Source of the DNA: Bacteroidota bacterium
Lineage (GTDB): Bacteria; Bacteroidota; Bacteroidia; B-17B0; Aurantibacillaceae
NCBI GenBank assembly: GCA_005800865.1
Contig: SYEI01000122.1
Span: 1-6,871, forward strand
Length of the DNA stretch: 6,871 bases
Direction of reading: 5' to 3'
How positions within the stretch are numbered: the stretch's first letter is position 1; each line of letters opens with the position of its first letter. Positions 1-6,235 of this stretch are shown here, one piece after another. Position numbers and translations under genes: made by a program. The notes beneath the pieces are model-generated. The model ran no database searches and was not told the DNA's origin. It saw only the letters and a program-made list of their open reading frames with translations.

Positions 1-33
1 GATTGAGTAAAACATCAGATATTTTTCGAGCTT

Positions 34-41
34 TAAATTTG
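34..41 (+). promoter_or_regulatory. Candidate Bacteroidota -7 promoter element (TAAATTTG)
   Basis: The eight bases match the TAnnTTTG -7 consensus used by the primary sigma factor of Bacteroidota and lie about 50 bases before the first ketoacyl synthase gene. No TTG or TTTG was found at the usual distance upstream, where the -33 element should be, so the match may be chance in AT-rich DNA. A competing arrangement is TTG at 51-53 with TAAGTTTA at 76-83, but that would leave almost no leader before the ATG at 94. The operon could also start upstream of the window, making both irrelevant. Confidence 0.2.
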
Positions 42-93
42 TTTAAAGAATTGACACACATTACGCATTTTTTTGTAAGTTTACCTAAGCCAT

Positions 94-1071
94 ATGCCAA
101 TTTCTATTACCCATATTTCAACGTATCTGCCTCAAAATATTATTACAAATGAGCAGTTAGCTAAAGAATTTAATAGTTCTGTTGAGTTAATTTATAAAAA
201 TACGGGTATAAAACAGCGCTACGGTTCAGGTCCAGGAGAAATACCTTCTGATATGGCTGTAAAAGCTGCTGAGCAGTTGTTTGTAACTAGTAAAATCGAT
301 AAAAAAGAGATAGATTTTTTAATTTTTTGTACTGAAGGCTTTGATCATAAAGGGCCATCTACATCTTGTCTTATTCAGCACCGATTGGGTTTAGGAACTC
401 ACGTGGGTTGTATTGATTTGCCTTATGGCTGTTCTGGGTATGTTTATGGTATAGGAATGGCAAATGCCTTATTAACTAGTTTAATGGCCACAAAAGTGTT
501 GTTTTTAACAGCTGATATTCCAAGTAAAGTGAGTCATAAAAAAGATTTAGAATTACGGAGTATTTTTAGTGATATTGGTACGGCAACTATTATTACCAAA
601 GGAGAAGGTGAACAGCATTTTATTTTTGGAACCGACGGTGGAGGTTATGATAACTTAATAGTTGATCATAGTGCTACTCGTAACCCACAAATAGAAGGTA
701 GTTTTTTGGAAGACTTACCTTACGGTCATATGAAAATGAATAGTACCGAAGTTTTTTTATTTGCTGTAAAAAGAGTTCCAGTTTTGATTGAGGATATTTT
801 AAAAAAACACAATTATAGCATAGATGATATTGATTTATTTGTGTTTCATCAAGCTAGCTATTTTATGTTGGATGTGATTAGAAGAAAATGTAAAATACCT
901 AAAGAAAAGTTTTTTGTAAACATCGAGAACTTTGGAAACTCTGTATCATCTACCATACCAGTTGCTTTATATGATGCCGAACAAAAAGGAGTATTAAAAA
1001 AAGGGATGCAGGTTGTACTAGCAGGATTTGGAATAGGTTACAGTTGGGGAGCCACCATTATTAAGTATTAA
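94..1071 (+). CDS. KASIII-type 3-oxoacyl-ACP synthase (FabH-like), first copy
   Basis: A 325-residue thiolase-fold condensing enzyme of normal FabH length, expected to be cytosolic and to join an acyl starter to malonyl-ACP with loss of CO2. The Cys-His-Asn triad of the family is visible: C113 in YGCSGYVYG, H252 in FHQAS and N282 in FGNSVSSTIP. The C-terminal glycine motif GFGIGYSWG (311-319) is also present. The N-terminus (ITHISTYLP followed by TNEQLA) matches where FabH proteins begin, which supports the ATG at 94; there is no Shine-Dalgarno sequence. Oddities: HQAN is changed to HQAS, and the residues that hold CoA in E. coli FabH (W32, R36, R249) align with L32, N36 and F257. Acetyl-CoA priming is therefore not assured, and the donor may be ACP-bound. 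It heads a row of acyl-assembly genes, with the ACP 22 bp downstream. Family assignment is secure; the substrate is unknown. Confidence 0.93.
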   Translation: MPISITHISTYLPQNIITNEQLAKEFNSSVELIYKNTGIKQRYGSGPGEIPSDMAVKAAEQLFVTSKIDKKEIDFLIFCTEGFDHKGPSTSCLIQHRLGLGTHVGCIDLPYGCSGYVYGIGMANALLTSLMATKVLFLTADIPSKVSHKKDLELRSIFSDIGTATIITKGEGEQHFIFGTDGGGYDNLIVDHSATRNPQIEGSFLEDLPYGHMKMNSTEVFLFAVKRVPVLIEDILKKHNYSIDDIDLFVFHQASYFMLDVIRRKCKIPKEKFFVNIENFGNSVSSTIPVALYDAEQKGVLKKGMQVVLAGFGIGYSWGATIIKY

Positions 1072-1093
1072 TTTTATATATTTAAAACATATT

Positions 1094-1330
1094 ATGATAT
1101 CAGTAGAAGAGTTTACAAATCAATTAGCAGCAGAGTTTGAGGACGTTGAACCTAACACTATTTTTCCCGACACGAATTATCGTGATATAAAAAATTGGAG
1201 TTCGATGTACGCCCTTATTATTATTGCTTTTATAGATGCAAACTTTGATGTGCAGTTAAATGCGGAGAATTTAAAATCTACCCAAACTGTGAGAGATTTG
1301 TATAATGTAGTTTGCGAAAAAATGAAATAA
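1094..1330 (+). CDS. Small discrete acyl carrier protein
   Basis: A 78-residue acidic protein of normal ACP size. Helix I is acidic (EEFTNQLAAEFEDV), and the segment after the attachment site, ALIIIAFIDANFDVQL (40-55), fits helix II of the ACP fold. The usual phosphopantetheine motif Asp-Ser-Leu is replaced by Ser-Ser-Met in NWSSM (34-38). By alignment with the common WDSL form, S37 would carry the 4'-phosphopantetheine and S36 stands in the Asp position. The protein is expected to be a cytosolic carrier of the growing acyl chain for the two flanking ketoacyl synthases and the downstream reductase. Its stop codon overlaps the next start (TAATG at 1328-1332), indicating translational coupling. 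Placement between two condensing enzymes supports a dedicated carrier and not the housekeeping AcpP. It could in principle be an unmodified ACP-like protein, given the altered motif. Confidence 0.85.
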   Translation: MISVEEFTNQLAAEFEDVEPNTIFPDTNYRDIKNWSSMYALIIIAFIDANFDVQLNAENLKSTQTVRDLYNVVCEKMK

Positions 1331-2388
1331 TGAGTTTTGTTACTGTAAATAATGTTAGTGTTAAAGGTATTGGGGCTTGTGTACCAACGCAGGTGTACAA
1401 TAATCTATCATACCAACATGTTACAGAACCGGAGCGAGAATTATTTATAAAAACAACGGGTATTAAAGAAAGAAGAGTTGCTGATGCGCAAACCTCTACC
1501 AGCGATATGTGTTTTGAACCCGCCAAACAGCTTATTGATAAATTGCAATGGGATAAAAGCGAAATAGATGTGGTAATTATGGTAACACAATCGCCCGATT
1601 ATTTTATTCCAGGTTCAGCAGTTATTTTACAAGATAGATTAGGGTTGAAAAAATCGTGTTTAGCATTTGATATTAATTTGGGATGCTCAGGCTATGTATA
1701 TGGCTTGTATGTTTTGAGTAATTTATTAAGTTCTGGGCAATTAAAAAAAGGATTGTTATTAGTTGGAGATAAATCAACCGTATCCACTTCTTATACCGAT
1801 AAAAGTGCTTATCCTTTATTTGGCGATGCAGGTTCTGCAACCGCATTAGAGTTTGAAGAGAAAGCTAATACCATGTATTTTAATTTATCATCCGATGGTT
1901 CGGGTAAAGATGCCATTATTATTGAACATGGTGGCTCTAGACATGGGATACAAGATGATACGTTTGATTTAGTGGATATTGAACCAGGCGTACAAAGGGC
2001 TAAGCGTCATTTGAAATTAGATGGCATTGATATTTTTAATTTTGCATTAAGAGAAGTTCCAGCAAATGTGAACGAGTTATATAATGCCTCTCAAAAAAAC
2101 ATGAGTGATACAAATTATTTTGTGTTTCATCAGGCAAATAAATTGATTAACGAATCGGTACGCAAAAAATTAAAAATCACCGATACTACTAAAGTGCCTT
2201 ATTCAATTAATCAATTTGGTAATACAAGTTCGGCCTCTATTCCTTTAACTATGATAACGGAGTTAACCGAGCAGCTTTCAAATCATCGACAAACACTTTG
2301 CTTGTGTGGTTTTGGTGTTGGATATTCGTGGGGAAGTGCTATTATTGATTTTGATAAAATTGTATGTTTACCTCTTATTGAGATTTAA
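1330..2388 (+). CDS. KASIII-type 3-oxoacyl-ACP synthase, second copy
   Basis: A 352-residue FabH-like condensing enzyme. With the start at 1330, the catalytic triad is C119 in LGCSGYVYG, H267 in FHQAN and N298 in FGNTSSASIP. The C-terminal motif GFGVGYSWGS closely resembles that of the first copy. I chose the ATG at 1330, which forms TAATG with the ACP stop, over an in-frame TTG at 1312 that would lie inside the ACP gene and add six non-conserved residues. FabH's CoA-contacting W32, R36 and R249 align with L38, T42 and L272, so this enzyme also lacks the usual CoA clamp and may take its acyl donor from ACP. Two complete but diverged synthases flanking one ACP suggest two successive condensations, or a pair with different starter specificity. 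Their retained triads argue against either being a degenerate chain-length factor. Downstream spacing to the reductase is 2 bp. Confidence 0.93.
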   Translation: MSFVTVNNVSVKGIGACVPTQVYNNLSYQHVTEPERELFIKTTGIKERRVADAQTSTSDMCFEPAKQLIDKLQWDKSEIDVVIMVTQSPDYFIPGSAVILQDRLGLKKSCLAFDINLGCSGYVYGLYVLSNLLSSGQLKKGLLLVGDKSTVSTSYTDKSAYPLFGDAGSATALEFEEKANTMYFNLSSDGSGKDAIIIEHGGSRHGIQDDTFDLVDIEPGVQRAKRHLKLDGIDIFNFALREVPANVNELYNASQKNMSDTNYFVFHQANKLINESVRKKLKITDTTKVPYSINQFGNTSSASIPLTMITELTEQLSNHRQTLCLCGFGVGYSWGSAIIDFDKIVCLPLIEI

Positions 2389-2390
2389 AA

Positions 2391-3140
2391 ATGGTTTCGT
2401 TAAAAGATAAAAATATTTTAATTACAGGCGCTTCTTCAGGTATCGGAAAAGCTACAGCTATCTTGTTTAGTGAATTAGGCGCTAATGTTATTATTACAGC
2501 CCGTAACGAAGGGAAATTAGATGAAACATATAAAGCGTTAAATCCTTCAATTCATCACCTCAACATTAATGCAGATTTAACGCAAGTTAATGACATTAAA
2601 AGTTTAGTAAAGTTATTACCCGCTATTGATGGTATTGTGCATTGTTGTGGTAAGGTAATGCCTGTTCCAGTTAAATTTATTAAAGAGTCGCAATTGCAAG
2701 ACGTGTTTAGTGTTAATTATTTTTCGGCAGTTAATTTAATTTCTGAACTATTAATGCAGAAAAAAATAAACAATAATAGTTCCATTGCATTTATATCATC
2801 GGTATCTACTTTGCATGCTTATTTTGGAGGTGCACCATACATTAGTTCAAAAGCAGCACTCGAAGGTTATGCAAAAACATTAGCTTTAGAGTTAGCTCCA
2901 AAAAAAATAAGAGTCAATGTGTTGCAACCAGCTTTAGTGCGCACTGCTATATTTGATAGTACGATTAATGCAGCAATCGACACTGAAAAAATGAATGAGT
3001 TAGTAAATAGCTATCCTTTAGGCATTGGCGAGCCTATCGATGTAGCAAATGCATTAGCTTTTTTTATGTCGGATGCCAGCAAATGGATTACAGGTAGCAG
3101 TTTAAAAATGGATGGAGGGTTAACTTTAGGCTTTAAATAA
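2391..3140 (+). CDS. Short-chain dehydrogenase/reductase, FabG-like 3-oxoacyl-ACP reductase
   Basis: A 249-residue classical SDR. The Rossmann nucleotide motif TGASSGIG spans residues 12-19, R38 after beta-2 (TARNE) favours NADP(H), and D62 lies in the ADLT segment. N109 (SVNYF), S137 (ISSVS) and the Y150-x-x-x-K154 pair (YISSK) complete the catalytic tetrad. C-terminal GSSLKMDGG matches the FabG family ending. It probably reduces the beta-keto group made by the adjacent synthases to a beta-hydroxyacyl-ACP in the cytosol. One oddity is HCCG (84-87) in place of the typical NNAG, the loop that stabilises the central sheet and lines the cofactor site. No dehydratase or enoyl reductase follows, so the hydroxyl should persist in the product. 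It starts 2 bp after the second synthase and ends 5 bp before the glycosyltransferase. A sugar or alcohol dehydrogenase activity is possible but less likely given the neighbours. Confidence 0.88.
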   Translation: MVSLKDKNILITGASSGIGKATAILFSELGANVIITARNEGKLDETYKALNPSIHHLNINADLTQVNDIKSLVKLLPAIDGIVHCCGKVMPVPVKFIKESQLQDVFSVNYFSAVNLISELLMQKKINNNSSIAFISSVSTLHAYFGGAPYISSKAALEGYAKTLALELAPKKIRVNVLQPALVRTAIFDSTINAAIDTEKMNELVNSYPLGIGEPIDVANALAFFMSDASKWITGSSLKMDGGLTLGFK

Positions 3141-3145
3141 TTTAT

Positions 3146-4072
3146 ATGCAAAGTTTCGAAAACGAAATATCAGTTGTTGTTCCTGTTTACAATTCATCTA
3201 GTTGTATTAAGGATGTTATTTATCAGATTAATGATGAGTTAATAAAAATAACTGAAGACTACGAAATTATTATTGTAGATGATGGAAGTATAGATGGAAG
3301 TTGGAAACTCATTAAAGAGATTTGTAAGGATAACAAAAAGATAAAAGGCTTTTCGCTTGCTAAAAATTTTGGTCAACATAAGGCTACCCTTTGTGGATTG
3401 TCAAATGCTTCAGGAAAGTATGTGATAACGATTGACGATGATTTTGAACATAACCCAAAAGATATTCAAACACTTTATAATGCTATTAAAAACAGTGAGT
3501 TTGATTTAGTTTACGGTGTTGCAAGAAATAAAAAGAAATCATTTTTCAGAAGAGCAATGACGGCTTTTTATAAATTTATTTCAAAGATCGAAAATCCATA
3601 CGCAGGTTTAGGTTCTAGTTTCAGAATATTAAAAAATGATTTAGTTCAAAAAATTGTCACTCACAATAATCACTTGTTTTTTGTTGACGAGTTAGTGTTA
3701 TGGTACACATCTAACATTAGTGCCTGTCAATTAGATTTTCAAAAATCTAAAAAACAAAGTTCAGGTTATAGTTTTTTATCTTTATTTATGTTGTCATCTA
3801 ATGTATTGATGATAAGTTCAACCATGCCATTAAAATTAGTTAAGTCATTAGGTTTATCTATGTCGTTCATCAGTTTTTTGGTTGGTACATTTTACTTTGT
3901 TAAAAAGCTAATTCATAAAACGCCAGCTGCAGGGTACACATCTATTATAGTGTCCGTATTGTTTAGTGCGGGACTTATTATGTTTTGCATAGGTATCATT
4001 GGAGAGTATTTAGGAAATGTGCTCATGATGCAAAATCAAAAACCGGCATTTTACATTAAAGAAAAAACATGA
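3146..4072 (+). CDS. Membrane-anchored family 2 glycosyltransferase (ArnC/GtrB/DPM1-like)
   Basis: A 308-residue GT-A enzyme with an N-terminal catalytic domain and two C-terminal transmembrane helices (about 233-252 and 265-289). Residues ISVVVPVYN (8-16), VDDGS (44-48) and the metal/nucleotide-sugar motif DDD (97-99) are in family order. Later blocks also fit: KQSSGYSF (203-210) resembles the RxSGYSF segment, and GEYLGNV (286-292) follows the last helix. This architecture is typical of enzymes that transfer a sugar from a nucleotide donor to undecaprenyl phosphate on the cytosolic face of the inner membrane. The DxDLQ box reads DDDFE here, which may reflect a different donor. The start at 3146 leaves a 5-bp gap after the reductase; the 3' end overlaps the next gene by 4 bp (ATGA). 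Its place among acyl genes suggests that the acylated moiety sits on a sugar. Donor and acceptor cannot be read from sequence. Confidence 0.88.
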   Translation: MQSFENEISVVVPVYNSSSCIKDVIYQINDELIKITEDYEIIIVDDGSIDGSWKLIKEICKDNKKIKGFSLAKNFGQHKATLCGLSNASGKYVITIDDDFEHNPKDIQTLYNAIKNSEFDLVYGVARNKKKSFFRRAMTAFYKFISKIENPYAGLGSSFRILKNDLVQKIVTHNNHLFFVDELVLWYTSNISACQLDFQKSKKQSSGYSFLSLFMLSSNVLMISSTMPLKLVKSLGLSMSFISFLVGTFYFVKKLIHKTPAAGYTSIIVSVLFSAGLIMFCIGIIGEYLGNVLMMQNQKPAFYIKEKT

Positions 4073-4698
4073 TTGTTGAACAGTACGGCTTAAGATATTC
4101 GCGTGTTACCGAAAATGATTTAGAGTTACTTCGTTATTGGCGCAATCAATCCTATATTAGAGATGCCATGCAGTTTAAGGAATATATTACTCCTAAAATG
4201 CAAAAAGCATGGTTCAATAAAATTAATAATAAACACAATTATTATTTTATTATTGAAGATAATGATAAAAAAGTAGGATTAATTAATTGTAAGGATGCTG
4301 AACCTGATACGAAATTAGCAGAAGGTGGTATTTTTATTTGGGAAAAAAGTTATTGGGGAACTTCTATTCCTGCATTTGCATCCTTAACTATGTTACAAGC
4401 TGTTTTTGAGGTGTTTCAAAGTGGTAATGAATCTGTGGCTACCGTAGCTTGTAATAATAAGGTGGCGCTTGATTTCAATGAAATGTTAGGATACGAAATT
4501 AAAAGTAAAACGGTAGATGGTAATTATTATAAATTACATTTAACCAAAGATAAATATCTATCGCATTGTAAAAAATTAATAAGAGCAGCATCTCTTTTAG
4601 ATGAAAAAAAATCTCAATTTATAATGCATGCAACGGCCAGTGATATTTTGGCTGATGAAATTAATCAGTATATCAAAAAAAATAACATTACTGTTTAG
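4069..4698 (+). CDS. GNAT-family N-acyltransferase (RimJ/PseH-like)
   Basis: A 209-residue protein whose first 160 residues follow the RimJ/PseH-type GNAT pattern: VTENDLELLRYWRN (13-26), a segment around TPKMQKAWF (41-49), NYYFIIED (57-64) with KVGLINCKD (68-76), YWGTSIPAFA (95-104), and the ACNNKVALDFNEMLGYE block (127-143). Relatives acetylate amines, including amino-sugar precursors of surface glycans. The pyrophosphate loop reads GTS where GxG or GxA is usual, so the acyl-CoA site is atypical. Residues about 161-209 form a charged, probably helical extension with no recognised motif. Translation is coupled to the glycosyltransferase through the ATGA overlap. Given the upstream acyl-ACP cassette, I infer that it may transfer the hydroxyacyl group to an amino sugar, using acyl-ACP and not acetyl-CoA. 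Simple acetylation is the alternative. The fold assignment is sound; the substrate is speculative. Confidence 0.8.
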   Translation: MIVEQYGLRYSRVTENDLELLRYWRNQSYIRDAMQFKEYITPKMQKAWFNKINNKHNYYFIIEDNDKKVGLINCKDAEPDTKLAEGGIFIWEKSYWGTSIPAFASLTMLQAVFEVFQSGNESVATVACNNKVALDFNEMLGYEIKSKTVDGNYYKLHLTKDKYLSHCKKLIRAASLLDEKKSQFIMHATASDILADEINQYIKKNNITV

Positions 4699-5362
4699 CG
4701 GGAAAAATATCTAGCTCTCCCTTTTCTAAAAACTCCATCCATCTTTCTTTTGGGAACATGCTTAGCATAAATTCATCTCGCAATGTTTCGATTTTGTATT
4801 TGGAAATTTCTTTGGCCGTGTAGTTCCATTTAGGATTTGCAATATCCAGCATGAGCACAAATCTATCTTCATCACTATCATTCCAAGCCTCATGCTCAAA
4901 AGAATCGTCAAAAATTAGCATTTTGCCTGGTGTCCATGTGTGCGTTTCTTCTCCAACACGCAGGCCACAATCTTTAGGGATGATTAATCCTAAATGAGCT
5001 CTCAATACCATTTTAGTGAAACCCTTGTGAGGTGTAATTTTTGTTTTGGCAGGTAGGTACGAAAAATCAGCAGATATTAATTCAGGAATTTGATTAAGCA
5101 CTTCAAATGTTTTAGGGCATAAACTGCAATTTAATGGATGCTTAATCCCAAAAAATTTAAAGGTAAATACTTTCCAAATATTTTTACTATCAGGGTGTAG
5201 GTATTCTGGAAAGGTATCTAACCAAAAGCCGTTTTCGGAAGATTGACGAAGGTTTTGAAGCTCATTTAAAATAGTTTCAAAATTATCTTCTAATATTTTT
5301 AATTCAGGAACTTCCGAAATATTGTAAAACCACTTTGGATTTTGTTGAGTAAAATCATCCAT
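4688..5362 (-). CDS. Aspartyl/asparaginyl beta-hydroxylase family Fe(II)/2OG dioxygenase, - strand copy
   Basis: A 224-residue single-domain member of the AspH/LpxO family. The pattern H112-x-G, R121-x-H123, H157-E-A-W-N and R167 reproduces the spacing in human AspH (H679, R688, H690, H725, R735). H112 and H157 should bind iron, and the Arg/His set 2-oxoglutarate. Other family blocks are AHLGLIIP (122-129) and FVLMLDIANP (168-177). The reaction expected is 2OG-dependent hydroxylation in the cytosol of a peptide, amino acid or acyl group. It has no signal peptide or obvious membrane segment. A CxxC pair (C79, C82) follows the predicted N-terminal core. The ATG at 5362 is preceded by an A/T-rich leader without a Shine-Dalgarno sequence. 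The gene converges on the GNAT gene with an 11-bp overlap of 3' ends, so it is a separate transcription unit. Substrate is unknown. Confidence 0.9.
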   Translation of the reverse strand: MDDFTQQNPKWFYNISEVPELKILEDNFETILNELQNLRQSSENGFWLDTFPEYLHPDSKNIWKVFTFKFFGIKHPLNCSLCPKTFEVLNQIPELISADFSYLPAKTKITPHKGFTKMVLRAHLGLIIPKDCGLRVGEETHTWTPGKMLIFDDSFEHEAWNDSDEDRFVLMLDIANPKWNYTAKEISKYKIETLRDEFMLSMFPKERWMEFLEKGELDIFPAKQ

Positions 5363-5472
5363 AATTAAAAAAATAAATTCAATTCATTTATAGTTATATT
5401 ACTTACTTTTGGTATTGTAAATTTACTGTTTATTTTAGTTTATAATTACTTTCTTTATATTCTAAGATAATA
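5363..5472. promoter_or_regulatory. Divergent intergenic region with a candidate + strand promoter
   Basis: This 110-bp, very AT-rich stretch separates the - strand hydroxylase from the + strand hydroxylase pair and must hold the start signals for the former and probably the latter. TACTTTTG at 5404-5411 exactly matches the Bacteroidota TAnnTTTG -7 element on the + strand and would give a leader of roughly 55 bases. I see no TTG at the matching -33 distance. TATAAT occurs at 5441-5446 but without a convincing partner. No CAAAnnTA, which would be the -7 element on the - strand, was found. No inverted repeat suggesting an operator stood out. Confidence 0.35.
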
Positions 5473-6234
5473 ATGATTAAGATCATGTCGAAGCTTTGGT
5501 TTAGTTTATATGATAGAGGAACTTATAAAGGAGATGAACCTTCTTTTTATGATACAAGGGATATCAAATTTACGAAGCTAATCGAAGATAATTATTTAGT
5601 TATTAAAAATGAGTTAGAAGCATACTTAAAACATCACCAGCTAAATACGTATTTTAACTCAACGATGGTGGAGCAGCATGGAACATGGAAAACCATTTCT
5701 TTAAAATGGTGGGGAATTAATTTTTACGAAAACTATAAATACTTTCCTAAGACTATTAGTCTTATAAATTCATTAGATGGTTTAGTTTCTGCTTCATTTA
5801 ACAAATTAGAGCCACAAGGGAAAATAAAACCTCATTGTGGTGATACTAATGGTATTTATCGTTGTCATTTAGGTTTAGAAGTTCCTGCAAAAATTCCTAC
5901 ATGTGGATTTAGAGTTTTAGATGAATGGAAAAGTTGGGAAGAAGGAAAGCTTTTAGTTTTTGTTGACGCTCAAAATCATGAGGCAATTAATTTAAGTGAT
6001 AAAAATAGATTTATTTTTGTGTTTGATGTGGTAAGACCTGAATTTATTGGTAAAAAGAACTATATAGCATCTACAGTCATTTCTTCTTTATTTATACAGA
6101 AGCGCGCAGAAGCTTTTAAAATTTTGTATAAATCGCCTTTATGGCTTCAAAAATTAGTGGGACAAATACTGGTTCCTTTTGCTTTCATTGCTATCAGAGT
6201 TAGAAATATGTTATTTAGTTTATTAAGAAAATAA
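5473..6234 (+). CDS. Aspartyl/asparaginyl beta-hydroxylase family dioxygenase, tandem copy 1
   Basis: A 253-residue AspH/LpxO-family protein. H121-C-G, R130-x-H132, H169-E-A and R179 keep the spacing of the iron-binding and 2-oxoglutarate-binding residues. The block HEAWN has become HEAIN. The N-terminal KLWFSL (7-12) recurs at the same position in the next gene, supporting the ATG at 5473 over the ATG at 5485. Over 212 aligned residues the two tandem proteins need no gaps and share about 46% identity by my hand count, so they arose by duplication. The last 25 or so residues (around GQILVPFAFIAIRVR) are hydrophobic with basic residues, possibly a membrane-associated tail, which would suit an LpxO-like lipid or lipid-linked substrate. 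The next gene follows after one base, so the two are co-transcribed. No specific substrate can be named. Confidence 0.9.
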   Translation: MIKIMSKLWFSLYDRGTYKGDEPSFYDTRDIKFTKLIEDNYLVIKNELEAYLKHHQLNTYFNSTMVEQHGTWKTISLKWWGINFYENYKYFPKTISLINSLDGLVSASFNKLEPQGKIKPHCGDTNGIYRCHLGLEVPAKIPTCGFRVLDEWKSWEEGKLLVFVDAQNHEAINLSDKNRFIFVFDVVRPEFIGKKNYIASTVISSLFIQKRAEAFKILYKSPLWLQKLVGQILVPFAFIAIRVRNMLFSLLRK

Positions 6235-6235
6235 G

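Noticed and set aside
51..79. A sigma-70-like TTGACA at 51-56 with TGTAAG 17 bases downstream.
   Set aside because: The -10 match is poor, and Bacteroidota use a different promoter consensus.
1312..1332. TTG at 1312 as the start of the second ketoacyl synthase.
   Set aside because: It would overlap the ACP gene by 19 bp and add six unconserved residues; the TAATG overlap at 1328-1332 is the usual coupled arrangement.
1278..1526. An 82-codon open frame on the - strand across the end of the ACP gene and start of the second synthase.
   Set aside because: It lies antisense to two well-supported genes, and its translation resembles no family I recognise.
4675..4695. Possible - strand terminator: small inverted repeat AACA/TGTT at 4684-4695 followed on that strand by eight T (4682-4675).
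   Set aside because: The stem is only four base pairs and nearly all A-T; the T run is expected by chance in this AT-rich coding sequence.
94..4698. Idea that the acyl genes are part of an arylpolyene or dialkylresorcinol cluster.
   Set aside because: The dehydratases, ammonia-lyase, DarA-type aromatase and additional carrier proteins of such clusters are absent, and the neighbours are a glycosyltransferase and a GNAT protein.
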